This document shows positions 1 through 12,796 of a stretch of 64,000 nt of DNA, one piece after another. Numbering within the stretch: position 1 is the stretch's first letter; each line of letters starts with the position of its first letter. The position numbers and the translations under genes are program-made. Source of the DNA: Tipula vernalis (lineage: Eukaryota; Arthropoda; Insecta; Diptera; Tipulidae). The DNA lies in assembly GCA_958295665.1 (NCBI GenBank), contig OY282558.1:352947034-353011033 (forward strand). Direction: 5' to 3'. The notes under the pieces were generated by a model, which saw only the letters and a program-made list of their open reading frames with translations, searched no databases and was not told the origin of the DNA.

Positions 1-1740
1 ATCTTGAAAAAATGTCGTAAGTCAGCCGATAAGACGGAAGCGTTGTTTCTGTGAAAAATTCAAACATACGGCTTTCGTTAAGCTCTATTAGGCTCTCAAA
101 TGAAAAATCAAAATTTGAAAAACTAAAATAATAACTAAAAATCAAATATTTAATATAAATAAAAATTGAAAGCTCGACGATTGAATTTTAGGTAGAGACA
201 GTTGTTCGTCTATATCTAATTATTTTACATCATATTTATTATTGAAATTTAAAAGACCAAATTCAAACATTTTAAGTGTGTATTAATTAAAAATAAAAAT
301 AATTGTAGTTAAATATTAACAACTTAAAAATTGAAAGTCAATTAGACTATAAATATTTAAAATTAAAAATTTATAAAAGCTAAAAATTAAATTATAATTA
401 GATTAACCCAAAATATTAACAATGGATAATTAAAAAGATAAATATTAAAATTTTGTATTGTTTTAATTTTATAGTTTTCTTTTAATTTTGAATTTATTTC
501 TATGTAAATTTGTTTTAAATTTTTGATTTTTAATTATTATTTTTATTAATTAAAACTTAATGACAATAAAGACTGATTTTATCAGAACATTCAACGATTT
601 TCGCAGACGCAGATGTCAAACCAAAATTTCATTTTCTGTTTACCCAAATGCAAAATTTAAACAAAAAATATCATAAAACATAATAAATGTTTGGTGCCTT
701 TGTATACGTTAGCTTATTATTGCATGCATCGACGATTTAACAGAAAAAAGATGAAACTCCACATCTGCAAAAAAAGCAGACGACGATTTTTGGGTTTGTT
801 TCTCGGATTTCAATTGATTTTTTTAAGCAGATGATTAATTTTGCTCTTTCTGTCTTTATAGATTTTTCTATGTTGTGTTTCAACTTTCTTGCGCACGCCA
901 AATGTCGTTGAATGTAAATCAGCTATAGAACTTTTTAAGGAAAATAAATTAAAAATCAAAAATTTATAATAAAACGATAAAATTAATTTAAAAAAAAAAA
1001 TTTAATTTAAAATTATTTACGAATTTAAATACTAAAAAATAAATATTGGGTGATTAAAATTAACAAATATAAAATAACAAATAAATAAGAATACATAAAA
1101 AAAAAATTAAAAAAAAAGAATCTTACATAAAAACAAAAAGTATTAAAAATTAAAAATAAATAATTAATTAAAAATTAAATAAATGATACATTGATCCTAA
1201 ATTAAATATCAGAAAGCAAAACTAGAAATTTATTAAAAATTAAATAAATTAAAAATCAAAAATTATAAATTAAAATTAATAGGAAATTAAAAATGTTTCT
1301 ACTAAATTAAACATTAAACAAAAAATCAAAATTAAACACTAAAATTCAAAGATTAGAATAAGGAAAATTAAAAATAAAATTAAATTTACTGAATCAAAAA
1401 ATTAAAGAAAAAGTAAAAATTGAAAATTGAAAATAAAAAATTAATTAAAAGACATTTAAAAATTTAAACTAAAAACTAAATCGAAAAAAATTGAATATAA
1501 AAAAGTCACTTATTTTTAAGCTTTAATAAAATGGTAACCTATACCTCATTTTCGGAAAATAAAATATTGCAACAAAAATATGGAAATACTTTTGTCGCAA
1601 TCTAATAATGGGCCCGATTCTGGAATAATAAAATTCATGTTCTGTTATTTTATTTCCGAGCTTCCTATATGAATTTGTATTGAAAAAACAAAAATACAAC
1701 AACACATTACAAAATTGTTGAACTCAGAATCGCGCGCAAT

Positions 1741-1854
<114 letters not shown>

Positions 1855-1926
1855 CAAAAAAATCGCAGCATAAATATTTCGCAGAGAGAAAAAATGTACG
1901 ATGAAAAAGAGAGAAACATATCGCAT

Positions 1927-2656
1927 TGTTACGTTTTTGCCTTGTCAATCAAGGTTCGTATCACTGGATTGTGAACAATACAAAATCAATTCAATTTTTC
2001 ACCAACGAATTTATTTATTTAGCACAAGAATTATTACAACAAAATTTCAATACAATTTATTAATAAAAATTCACAAAATCACTTTATATAAATTATTCGC
2101 TCAATTTTACTGTACACTTATAATTTTGATTATCACTAAAACACTTTTTAAATCACTTTTCAATTCCTTTTTAATCTTCACACTGTCGCTTACCAAATAC
2201 TACGGATCCAATTCGACTTCGTTCGCCTTTTTATACACACAAACCAAACTTTTAGAAAGCTCATGATTTTTCCAGTTAGAATAGCGTAAACACATTTAGA
2301 ACAATTTTATCATGGAAAATTCCATTTTAGTACAGTTAAACATTGAGCTATTAATTTAACTTCTTCTATTACACACTAAAGCTGTATTTTTTAATTCGCT
2401 CCCGATAGCCGTTATCGAGAGCCGTCATTTTTCTACGCCTAAATATAAATTTGACGCGCTATTTATTGGTTAACTAAACTTATTTAAGATCACACTATCA
2501 TTTTTAATTCAATTGTTTAGCGAAAACTTGATATAAAAAATATTTGGCTCTACCTATTTATATGGAGTGCTATCGGGAGCCACTTTTAATATGACGGCTC
2601 TCGATAGCAGCTATCCGGAGCGAATAAAATAACGCAGCTTAGGTGTCACCGTCACA
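1927..2656 (-). mobile_element. Solo LTR (family L1), split by a MITE
   Basis: It starts TGTTACGTTTTTGCC and ends GGTGTCACCGTCACA, flanked by the 4-bp direct repeat GCAT (1923-1926 and 2657-2660). The paralogous site in the second tandem unit (~5380, 'atcgcatgcaac') is empty, which fixes both ends. Read on the minus strand it begins TGTGACGGTGACACC and has a TATA-like stretch followed further on by AATAAATAAATTC, so transcription would run right to left. Without the MITE at 2379-2639 it is ~470 bp. A 4-bp duplication and TG...CA ends fit a Ty3/gypsy-type LTR. No internal region flanks it, so it is a solo LTR. Confidence 0.85.
2379..2639. mobile_element. MITE M1, copy A (inside the solo LTR)
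   Basis: A 261 bp element with ~35-bp terminal inverted repeats built on TTCGCTCC(G/C)GATAGC and CGAGAGCCGTCAT. It interrupts the LTR between 'cacacta' and 'ggtgtcacc'; the LTR at 12296-12792 reads 'cacactaggtgtcacc' without interruption, so TA (2377-2378, 2640-2641) is the target duplication. A TA duplication fits a Tc1/mariner-type or similar source. No coding capacity. Confidence 0.85.
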
Positions 2657-2672
2657 GCATGTAATTAATGTA

Positions 2673-2927
2673 GTGTTTTTTTATTCGCTCCGGATAGCTG
2701 CTTTCGAGAGCCGTCATATAAAATGTGGCTCCCGATAGCGCTCCGTATAAATAGGTAGAGCCAAATATTTTTATATGAAGTTTTTGCTAAACAATTGAAT
2801 TAAAAATGATAGTTTGATGTTAAATAAGTTTAGTTTAGCAATAAATAGCGCGTCAAATTTAAATTTAAGCGTAGAAAATTGACGGATCTCGGTAGCAGCT
2901 ATCCGGAGCGAATAAAAAAACGTGGCT
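2673..2927. mobile_element. MITE M1, copy B (opposite orientation)
   Basis: A 255 bp copy of the same MITE, inverted relative to copy A and only ~32 bp from it. Ends are TTATTCGCTCCGGATAGCTG and its inverted match CAGCTATCCGGAGCGAATAA. Flanking TA dinucleotides at 2671-2672 and 2928-2929 fit a TA duplication. It lies in the tandem unit just outside the solo LTR, in sequence that copy 2 of the unit lacks. Confidence 0.8.
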
Positions 2928-3597
2928 TAAATTCACAAACAAAAATTTTCACTGCAAAAATTATCGCATACAAATATTTCGTCGCAAATTTAATCGCTTT
3001 TACGTTGTGAGCAATAACTTAAGCTGTTATTGGGATCCTCTAATTTGGGATGACGATATGGAGTAAAAATATTTTTATGAACTTAAGCTGCAATTATGAT
3101 TTTCTAATTTGGGATGACGACGTAAAAAAATTTTAATTAACAATGCAATTGCGAATATTAGCAGTTTAACATTTTCGAAATGTACGTATATCTGTAATGG
3201 ATGTGAAGTTTTCCACACTTTTTCGACAGTAATGCGTATACAAATCTGATTGAAAGTACAGAAAAAAAAACCAACAAATCATATTGGATTCAAACTAATT
3301 ACATATTATGTTGATTCATATTGTACACAAAACGATTAAAATCGATAAAATATAATTTTTGTCCAAATAAATGTTTGATACAAAAAACTAACTTAATTTG
3401 AGATAGCAACCGTACAACAACGGTATAAAACGGTCTAATCTAATAAACTGAATTGTTTAATCTCAATTATATAATAGAAGTTTTCAAGCACAGCTGACAC
3501 GGAATGATAAACTAATTTAATTAAATTTATTTTACAAGAACCCGTATTTCTTTTTGTCTGGCAAGGAGTCTAACGAAATTCTAAGGAAATATTATAA

Positions 3598-5935
3598 ATC
3601 TTGAAAACACGTAAGTAAGTCGATTTAGAAGAAAGTACTGTCTCTGTCAAAAATCAAACGTAGGACTTTGATTGCGATTTGAATAGAGCTCTACTGGGTT
3701 TTCAAATTAAAAATTAAAATTTCAAAAACTAAAAAAAAAACTAGATAAGAATAAAAATAAATTAAAATAAAAAGAAACTTAGAAATTAAAAAATAATTTT
3801 TTTTTTCAAATTTCGAACAAATCTCAACCAAAGCTCTACGATTGAATTTTAGGTAGAGGCTTAGGTAGGTAAATTGAAAGATAAAATTTAAACACTAAAA
3901 ATTAATTAAAATCAAACCTTTAAAATAAAAATTAAACAATTGAAACTCTAAATATTTATTTTAATTTAAAAATTTATTTTAATTAATTCTATTGTACTAT
4001 TTACTTTAAATTAGAAATAAATTCAAATTTGTAAACTAAAACTAAATAAAAATTAAATTATAATTAGATAAAACTAATATTAAAAATGGAAAATTAAAGT
4101 TAAATAAACTTTTTTTATTGTTTAAATTTATTAGTTTTCTTTTAATTTTGAATTTATTTCTAAGTTAATTTATTATAAATTTTTGATTTTTAATTATTAT
4201 TTTTATTTATTAAAATTAATAATTAAAAATCCCAACTTAAAAATTAAAAACAAATTAACGTAAAAATAGATTCAAAATAAAAATAAAATAAAAATAATTT
4301 TAATTAAAAAATTAAAATTAAATAGTAAATTTAATTATTGAAACTTAATAATAAAACTTAAAAACTTTTAAATGTAAATTACAATTATTAAAAAAATTAA
4401 ATTAAAACAATTTAAAAAAAGGAATCTTACCATACATAAAAATTACTTAAAACTAAATAATTAATTAAAAATTAATTAAATGATAAATTAGAATTGAAAG
4501 CTAAAAATCAGAAAGCAAAATTAAAAGTTAAAACAAAATTAAAAATAAATAATTGAAATTTAATTGAAATATTTATACAAAATTAAACATAAAATATTGA
4601 AAGATCATAATAAAAACATTAAAATTAAAAATAATTTAAAATAAAAATAAAAAATTAAAGATAAATCAAAATAAAATTAAATAGAAAAAAAATAAAAAAA
4701 AGCTAAAAGCTAAAAACAAAAATTAAAATGAAGTAAAAGTTAAAATTAAATTGAAAATTAAAACTTAGCTTAAAAATTAAAAGTTAAATAGAAAAAACAG
4801 CTGGCAACTCTTTGCCAGGTTGACGAAAAAATTGAAAAAAATTAAATTCTGAAAAATTTAATATAAATTAAATGCAATTCAATTTTGCCAACACACAAGT
4901 TTTTTTCCATCTTTTACAGAATTTGCAAACCTGCAAAAGGTATTCCGAAAAAATATATATAAAAATAGAAATAAAAAGTTTAAAAATTCAAAATTAAACT
5001 TTAAAATAGCAAAATTAAATAAATTAAAAATTAAAAATCAAGAATTGAAAAATAAAACTTTACACAAATAATTAAAAATGTAAATATGTTAACATAAAAT
5101 TAGATTAATTAAAAAATAAAATTAAAAAATTATAATAAAGAAAATTTAACAGTTAAAATAAAATAAAATTAAATTAAATCAAAAAATAAAAGAAAAATTA
5201 CAAAATAAAAATAAATTAAAAGAAATTTAAAAACTAACCAAAAACAATTTTCATACAAATAGTACTTAATAAGTACTTTTGGAAGGCAGAATCGGGCCTA
5301 TTATATCAATCAGAAATATGGCAGCATAAATTTTCGCAGACAGAAAGAGTTTACGGTGAAATATAAAGCGAGAAACATATCGCATGCAACTGTCATTGCA
5401 AAAAATATCGTATACACTCGTAGCTTTCACGTAGTGAGCAATAACTTGTGCTGTAATTGGGATTTTCTAATTTGGGATAACAATACGTTAAATCCGATAA
5501 CGATACGTAAGAAGATTTTACATCTATAATGGATGTGAAGTTTCCACACTTTTTCCACAGTAATACCTATACAAATCTTATTGGAAAAAAAACAAAGCAT
5601 ATTGAATTCAAACTAATTTTACATGTTTTGTGGCGTATTGCACACTGTTATTGATCCATGTAAATATAATTTAATTAAATATCGATTTAAAAAAACGATT
5701 AAAATCAATGCAATATTATATTTGTCCAAATAAATTGTTATTAATGTGAAACATAAAACTAATTTAATTTCAGATAGCAACCTTTAGTAATTGATTTGAC
5801 TATAAAACGGTCTATTCTAATAAACTGAATTGTTTAATCTCAATTAGACAATAGAAAATTATGTTTAATAAAAACAGTTTTAAAGCACGGCTGACACAAA
5901 ATGTTAAACTAATTTAGTTAAATTTATTTAAGTAA
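3598..5935. repeat. Tandem 2.4 kb AT-rich unit, copy 2
   Basis: Second copy of the unit at 1-3540, collinear with it and free of the LTR and both MITEs, so it serves as an empty-site reference. It is dominated by short A/T words (AAATTAAAA, TTAAAT). I see no coding potential and no terminal inverted repeats. Its last matching segment ends near 5935 with 'taatttagttaaatttattt'. Confidence 0.7.
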
Positions 5936-6169
5936 TTATATTTTTTGCTACCAAATTTAGGTTTTTCAATCAAACGTCACAGTTCTAAAAACTAGAAACA
6001 AAAATTACAAACCAAAAAAATATCAAATAGTTTTAATTTAACATACATATTTATCATTTGGTTCCAATTGGAATACAACTTTATCGCGTTAAACACCAAA
6101 TGATTTCATTTAATACGGGACAGAGGGAAATTTCTGCGCTGGTTGTGTGAGGAATTTAGTCAACTACCT

Positions 6170-7640
6170 CGTGTACCATCGGAACCTGCAAATTTCCGGT
6201 AAGTGGTGTTAATGGCCCCTTAACAATTTCAGTCAAGGGTAGTTTTTAGCTTGGTTGTTGAAGAATTTAGTCATTTACATCATGTGCAAAAGGAATTCAA
6301 ATCCAAATCTCCGACATTCGGTGTTAACAATATCTTAACAATTTTAGTCAAAATCCCAATGTAAACGTCAAAATTGAGCTGTTTCTGGGGTTAGGGGTAG
6401 TTTTTAGCTATACTATAAGAACCGTAGCTCAAATCTCTGGCGATTCGTGCTAAGGCCTATTTAAAAGTGTCAGTCAAAATCTGATATAAAAAGATTCCAG
6501 ACCGATATATCCCCATAGATAGGCGGTAGTTCTTGGGCTGCTGGACGTAGAAGTACCATCGGAATCTATGAGTTAAAAATTCTGGCAAAGGAGTGCTAAG
6601 ACCCATTTATCAGTTTCAGACAAAATTCCAGTTGTCATCCAATATTTCCAGACTACGTAATTTATTCAGATTCAGTCAACTTTTGGTACCAATTGAGATT
6701 TTCACTAAAACTAAAAAATGGTCTTTAGCACTCCTGACCAGAGATTTAATTTCAGTTTCCGGTAGCATACAATAGTAGCTGACCTACTTTTCAGTCCATC
6801 GATCCCAAAAATTGCCCCTAGCACTCCTTGCCAAAGATTTGAATTCAGTTTCCAATAGTGCAAGTAGTAGCTGACCTATTTCTCTGTCCATCAAGCTAAA
6901 AAACTACAGTCTATTCAGGGAAATAAATTAGTCTGTGGGCTTTATGTACAAATTGAGATTTTGACTGAAAGTGATTAATAGCCCTACTCGCCAGAGATTT
7001 GAATTCAGTTTCCGATAGTACACTTAGTAGCTGACTTTCTTCTTCGTCTATCTAGCCAAAAAACTCCCCCTATCCAGGGGAATAAATTAGTCTGGGAATT
7101 GTATGTACCAGACTTAAATTACAGCTGATAAATGGGCTTTAGCACTTTTGCCAGAGATTTAGAATTCAGTTTCCGTTATTATACACTTAGTAGCTGACCT
7201 ACTCCTCCGTGCATCGAGCCCCAAAACTACCTCCTATCCAGGGAAATAAATTAGTCTGGATACTTTCGGTATAAATTGAGATTTTGAATGAAAGTTATGA
7301 ATAAACCCTAGCACTCCTTGCCAGAAATTTGAATTCAGTTTCCGATAGTTGTAACAAGTAGGCTGACCCACTTTTCCGTCTATCGAGCTCGAAACCTACC
7401 CCCTATACAGGCGAATAAATTAGTCTGGAAATTTTAGGTACCAATTGCGATATTGACTGAAACTTAAAAATGGGCTTTAGCACTACTTGCCAGAAATTTG
7501 AACTCAGTTTCCGGTAGTACACATGGGGTAGCTAACATACTCTCGGCCAACGAGCTCTATCGAGCTCTAGTATACCCTATCCAGGGAAATAAATTAGGCT
7601 GGAAACTTTATCTATGAGATTTTGACTGAAACTTTTCCAA
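6170..7640. repeat. Head-to-head satellite-like array, ~115-175 bp units
   Basis: At least five plus-oriented units can be phased on 'ttagtctgg' and its variants: the 'gtctg' position recurs at about 6931, 7090, 7254, 7423 and 7597, giving periods of 159, 164, 169 and 174 bp. Each contains 'attgagattttgactgaaa', 'tttagcactccttgccag', 'gaattcagtttccgatagt' and 'agtagctgacctac'. Between ~6170 and ~6640 the same words run as the reverse complement (for example 'tctggcaaaggagtgctaag' near 6580), giving about four more diverged units. The orientation flips near 6640. No coding signal. Confidence 0.8.
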
Positions 7641-7879
7641 TAGCTAATTGTTGCAATGCTTTTGTAGCCAAATAAGTTGCAGAAGCTGTTCTATACGTGA
7701 TAATTTTTATGCTAGAATTGCTCATTTGCTTATTTGTCTCAAACCACCAGAGGATTCTTTGAAAATCTTGATCATTGCGGGCTATTTTGATCTGTCTGAA
7801 TATTTTCTGAATGTCCGCTGCAATCTCATAATGGTGTTTTTCATCTGTTTAATATTGCCGTAAAGTTGCCTTGTAAGGT

Positions 7880-8110
7880 TGGACACCATTTCATTTAGTG
7901 TTGTGCATAGGTTCAACGTTACAAGACGCCTACGGAGAAATACTCAGAGTGGCCGGAGATTTTTTCATCCCTTCTAATCGTAATACACAATTAGATCTTA
8001 CATCGTATGTTGAACAACTACGAAATTACATGCAAAATTTAATCCCATCTGATATACGAACACACAGTCAGAATAACATTTACATTCCGAAGGATCTGTT
8101 AAATTGAGAA
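7880..8110 (+). pseudogene. Ty3/gypsy integrase C-terminal fragment
   Basis: The reading frame 7898-8107 encodes a 69-residue piece resembling the end of an insect gypsy integrase core: a 'GSTL...RVAGDFF' segment, then 'LTSYVEQLRNYMQNL', then 'IYIPKDL'. In intact relatives the order is a V/F-YG-T/S-L-RLPG-F-F motif, a helix with V-L, and a V-PKDL-T/CTHVF motif. Eight extra residues (QDAYGEIL) between GSTL and RVAGDF look like a local duplication or insertion. Nothing upstream or downstream continues the polyprotein, so this is an orphan fragment. The family assignment is from memory of conserved words. Confidence 0.6.
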
Positions 8111-8159
8111 TATACAAGCCCAAACCATTGCTGTGGATGTCCAAATAGATCTTAGAACA

Positions 8160-8333
8160 ATTTAGTTAACACCCCTTCGCATGGTAATCGATATACGTAT
8201 ATTTAAAATTGTTTTCCAATGTATTAGAACGATGTAATACGATACTTCGGTGCATCATTGGAAAATAATTTTAAATATACATATATCGACTCCCACGACT
8301 ATATTAATCGATGCGAAGGGGTGTTGACTAAAT
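8160..8333. mobile_element. Hairpin MITE, 174 bp
   Basis: The ends are inverted repeats: 'atttagttaacaccccttcg' at the left against the complement of 'cgaaggggtgttgactaaat' at the right. The arms continue inward ('aatcgatatacgtatattta' against 'taaatatacatatatcga' and 'ttttccaatg' against 'cattggaaaa'), leaving a loop of ~40 bp. Non-coding. I could not settle a target duplication. Confidence 0.75.
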
Positions 8334-8339
8334 AAGAAT

Positions 8340-10660
8340 GATAGAACAATCCATGAAGTATTTGGACATTCAAAAACAGAAGTATTATTCACCGCAATGC
8401 TTATTTTTCTTATATGGTTCGAATCTTGCTCTTCCACTTTCCAACCTTGATCGAATTCATTTCTTCGATTAACGATTACAACTGATGTCATAAATTTTTT
8501 CCATTTCTCATTTAAGTACCTCCCACCAATATTAGGTGTTATATTCATTTTGTTTTTGCTTTCATATTTAACTTTCCTATTATTAATAATAAAGCAAATA
8601 AAAATGATTTATTTGAAAATTCTATTACGCCATTCATTGTCCATGAACCATGTACCGTACAGTAGGCTTTAAGCATTAGGAAAAACAAAAAATAATGCCA
8701 ACAACAAAATTATTACGTAAATAGAAATATCAATTCAGGAATTTAATTAACATTATTTATAAGATAAAACGAAAATAAATATGGGTATACTTATACAAGA
8801 GGAATGGTTAACAAGAAGGAGGGCAACAAAAATGTGGGTTACCTATAATCCTTCACGCTTGTTTACAGAAAAAAGAATAAAAATTAATAATAATTCTTAA
8901 GAAATATACAGGTAAAAATATTTATGTTTTTTTGCTTTAAAGAACCCAAATAAAATTAAACACAAGTTAGTCTTGGCTGTTTGGTTTATTTATTTGTGAA
9001 TTTATGTCCTTCTATTAATATCTATAGGCCTAAATCTCATTTAATAATTATCTCTAGGCCAGTAAAATATTAAAAACAGAGACTGTTCACTTTTTCGTGA
9101 GTGTTTGTGTTTAAAAATTTTAAACAACAACAATAAAACAAACATTTTTATAATTAGATTTTTGTTTTGTTAACTTGATGAGTAAAATATTTTAATGTTA
9201 CTTAAGGTTTTATGATTATTATGATGATGCTGTAAACATATATAATGTGAAGGTTTATGTTACGGATATTATATATAAAAACCTACAAATTTGTAATATT
9301 ATTACATTTCCGTGACCTTTTCTAAAACTTTTACGAAATTAATTATTTGCTCTTCGGCGAACACTTAATTTTTTTTTAATTATAACGTTTTGTTTTGCTT
9401 AATTATGTACCTACTTGAAATTCAAACTTTCTTAGGCGGCTAAACTTTTGAGTTGTTTGAAAGCTGGTGCATAATTACCTTTCTTTATACATATACTTAT
9501 CTACACAAAGAACTTTAAAGCGTTCTTTATTTCATTTGGGATAATTAACCGCCTACCAAGCAATAAAAATTTTAAGAATTAAAGGTTAAAAATTCTTCCT
9601 TTACTCCTTTAGAATTTGTGAAATAAATTAAGATATTGTTTTCAAGCCACCCAGCTAAAAACTCCAAGAAGCTTAAATATTTTGGTTTAGCAAGAAGAAT
9701 ATACAAAATTTAAGAATCAGGAATAGAAGTGCGGTTTGAAGGGCCGATTACTGACGATTAACTAACTTGTCTCGTAAAAAGGTCGGAAATGTTATTACTA
9801 GAACCTCTTAAGCATGCATCAGGAAAGTAATGTGTGCGAATTTTGGCAGATTTTATTTATATACATAGTGTGTATAGCCTTAATAAATCAATCCCAAAAA
9901 AATATTTCCCAATTCACCATAAAATAATTCCGTCAATCAAAACTCCCATCATTTATCTACACATATGTACATTAATATTTATTGTGCTTGTCAAATTAAA
10001 TTACACAATCAGTCGTCTACATACATAATTATAATATTTACAAACAACATAATAAATTGGCAATTTAAACTCCATATTATAAAAAAAAAAAACTTAAATC
10101 AATTTACAAATGTAGGTATTATACTAGTATACATATTCGTATATGTTAGGTATAATAAATGTATGTACGTATTTTTAATCATTTTATGTTCTATGTCAAA
10201 ATTCAATGAATCATAAATAAATCATAGACATATTAAGTCATAAAGAAAAAGAAAATCATTTTTATTTCTTTACATTTCTCCAATGTTAATTTCACTTGCT
10301 ATAATGTGATATACTTTTAAGTATTTACTTCTAAATATACATACATACATACATATGTACATTTATGGTGGTGGAGCTTAGCTACCAACCGAAATTCTCT
10401 ACATCGAGAGTAAAAGCTTTCATATTTTTATTTTCTTAATTTTTTTTTTATTTATATTATGGAAAGAATGAATTCAACTAGAAACAAACACAAACAAAAT
10501 TATGATTTATAGGTAACAATAAATGTCCCTTATAAACTTTCGCCCCTTTATTCGAGCAGCTAACATAAGGAAATATTTTATTTTTAAATACCAGAAAACC
10601 GACAAAATACATTAACGGTTTGCTATAAATACTGTAAGTAGGTACACAACCACAGAATTA
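8340..10660. other. Unassigned AT-rich DNA
   Basis: No supported gene. A 97-residue open frame on the minus strand (8255-8548) overlaps the hairpin MITE and matches no family I know. The rest is AT-rich with short runs such as (ACAT)n near 10337-10365. I see no inverted repeats of note and no transposon protein motifs. Confidence 0.5.
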
Positions 10661-10667
10661 ATTACAA

Positions 10668-11085
10668 TGGTACACAAAAGTATTCGTACAAACTTTAAAT
10701 TCTGGAAAAGATGATTTTTTAAAGTATGGGCACAAAGGAGGATAACCTCCTTTGTGGTATGGGTACAAATTTTATTGGACAATGTTTCAATACTTTGTAT
10801 GGTAGCCTTTTGCTTCGATATTTGGCCATTCTTCCACTATTTTGCTTTTAACGTTTGTTTATTTGTTATTTTGTGGTTGCGGATTCTCCTTTCTAGTTCA
10901 GCCCATACATTCTCAAAGATATTTATATCTGGAGACTGTGGAGGTGTTCGTAGTCAAAGCCATTCCTTAACAATACCTAAGAAATTTATGCAAATTAATA
11001 TAGAATCGCTACTAGAAATATTAATATTATCTGCAGTATGTTTCGGATCATTATCTTGTTGGCAGTAATACCAGTCCAGAAGGCT
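10668..11085 (-). pseudogene. Tc1-like transposase, C-terminal part
   Basis: On the minus strand, allowing for frame changes, the sequence reads a QQDND-PKHTA motif just left of 11085, then PPQSPDIN, then EN-VWAELERRIRN, the hallmark order of the DDE core of Tc1-like transposases (second Asp, then the Glu helix). Further left the reading continues to the family's usual C-terminus and then to an outer segment 'cacaaaagtattcgtacaaa' typical of Tc1-like ends. The N-terminal half (paired-like DNA-binding domains and first catalytic Asp) is absent. The break at ~11085 abuts gypsy RT directly. The TIR-proximal strip holds the short inverted repeat 'acaaaggagg'/'cctcctttgt' (10732-10756). Inactive remnant. 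Confidence 0.75.
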
Positions 11086-11779
11086 CTAGAGGGCTCTGGT
11101 TTAACACTTCTCTGTGTTAATATGTACTCTAGATAACAGATTTCAGTTTTTAAAAATTGTGATTTGTTAGGTTGTAGCTTTAGATTATAGGGACGTAAAC
11201 GTTTTAGAACATCAATTAATTTAGAATTATGATCCTGAAGATCGTACGCATATATAACAACATCATCAAGATATGCAAAACATCTTAAACCATTCACACC
11301 CAACAATATCGTGTTCATGTGTCGCTGAAATGTAATCGGAGCACCCTTCAGACCAAATGGCATTCACAGAAAATGGCAATGACCGGCTTGGGTACTAAAT
11401 GCTGCCTTTTCTTTATCATCAGCGATCAGTTTAACTTGATGATACCCATTTGCCAAATCGAGTGTTGTGAAATACGTTGCTTTGCCTCTAGTTGGTCTAA
11501 TATCTCTGTTATGTTCGGCAAAGGGAAAAATTGATATAATGTTGTTGTTCAGCTTCGAAAATCTACAACTAAACGCCATTTTCGTTCATCAGAAGGAGAT
11601 TTCTTGGGAACGATCAATAAAGGAAAGTTCCAAGGACTAATACTTGGTTCGATAATTTTTTCCGTCAAAGCTACTTCGGGGAGTCGATATTGTTTGACGT
11701 GAATAGGTTGGTACAACACGCATTTGTAATGGATAGAATATCGCCTCCTAGAAAACATTGTTGAAATCACAAATGACAA
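11086..11779 (-). pseudogene. Gypsy A reverse transcriptase (partial)
   Basis: Three minus-strand open frames read in order as a Ty3/gypsy RT: 11549-11779 with 'HVKQYRLPE', 'ISPWNFPLLIVPKK' and 'KWRLVVDFRS'; 11364-11579 with 'YFTTLDLANGYHQ' (first catalytic Asp); and 10995-11363 with 'MPFGLKGAPITFQRHMN' and the catalytic box 'FAYLDDVVIY'. The frames are offset by frameshifts and the chain ends at the Tc1 fragment at ~11085, so thumb, RNase H and integrase are missing. It would copy element RNA into DNA in an intact element. Upstream neighbours on the same strand are protease and gag remnants of the same element. Confidence 0.85.
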
Positions 11780-12295
11780 ATTTTCAGTATGGAAGATTTT
11801 TCTTTTCCGTTCAAGTGACTGAGGTTTAGACTTTCAGTAAGCTTGGTAAATCTTTCATTTATGTTTGGATTCCATTTTTCAATATTTAGTATTTCAAAGG
11901 AACTAGCTAATTCAAAGCATAGTTTTATTTTACTGATAATGGCTGGATTATCGTTGGTATTCACTAAACTTACTCGGATTGTATTTTGAGAAAAACTCAC
12001 TAATGAGCTAGCTACATCACAACATCTCGAATAATTTCATGCGACAGACAAACGTACTCGTTTTCCCTTTGATGTGGATTGGGTGTATGTATAATTTTTT
12101 AGAACTAGGTAAACTGCAAAATAGTAATTGATATTGTGCGCCAAGACTGGATACCTGTATGATGAATATGTTGAAGCCAATAATACATTTATTTTCTTTT
12201 AAGAAATCCTTTCCCAAAATTACATCTGACTGAATTGCAAATGAATCTGGATCTATTTGGAGTTTTTGGTCTATCTTTGAATCGATTAATAATAT
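11780..12295 (-). pseudogene. Gypsy A protease end and protease-RT linker
   Basis: Minus-strand frames at 12017-12217 and 11767-12000 connect protease to RT. The segment reading 'SDVILGKDFLKENKCIIGF' (near 12170-12230) is the flap-distal 'ILG-DFL' motif that closes retropepsins in this superfamily. The linker that follows ('NIEKWNPNINERFTKLTESL') matches the usual spacer before RT. The solo LTR at 12296-12792 interrupts the protease just upstream; the coding sense resumes beyond it (12793-12920). Confidence 0.75.
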
Positions 12296-12792
12296 TGTTA
12301 CGTTTTTGCCTTGTCAAATAAGGTTCGCATCACTGGATTGTGAATAATACAAAATCAATTTAACTTATTTCCAAGGAATTTATTTATTTCACCAAATTTA
12401 TTATAACACAGTTTATCAATAAAAATTCACAAAATCACTTTATATAAATTATTCTCAAATTTTACTGTTCACTTATAATTTTTATTTCGCACTACAACAC
12501 CTTTTAATTACTTTTTAATCTTCACACTATCGCTTTCCAAATACATATTACTAATAATCTTACAAGTTTACTCTATCGCGTTCCAAATACTAATAATCCA
12601 ATTCGACTTCGTTCCTCTTTTTATATACACAAACCAAACTTCTAGAAAGCTCATGACTTTTCCAGCTAGAATAGCGTAGAAACATTACGTAACAATTTTT
12701 ATCATGGAAAATTTCATTTTAGTACAGTTAAACAATTAATATTGAGCTATTCATTTAACTTCTTCTATTACACACTAGGTGTCACCGTCACA
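12296..12792 (-). mobile_element. Solo LTR (family L1), intact 497 bp copy
   Basis: It starts TGTTACGTTTTTGCC and ends GTGTCACCGTCACA, flanked by ATAT on both sides (12292-12295, 12793-12796). It is the cleanest copy here and shows the empty site of the MITE found in the LTR at 1927-2656. On the minus strand it has TATATAAAAAG (~12630) preceded by TTCTAGAA, and an AATAAATAAATTC polyadenylation-type stretch (~12380). It splits the protease region of gypsy A, whose reading resumes on both sides, so it inserted after gypsy A did. Confidence 0.9.
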
Positions 12793-12796
12793 ATAT

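Noticed and set aside
1901..2266. 121-residue plus frame
   Set aside because: It lies in the solo LTR and runs against its promoter direction; no motif and T-rich low-information content.
8255..8548. 97-residue minus frame possibly a small gene
   Set aside because: Overlaps the hairpin MITE and has no recognised motif; kept only as unassigned DNA.
10754..11068. 104-residue plus frame
   Set aside because: It is the antisense of the Tc1-like transposase, whose motifs read on the minus strand.
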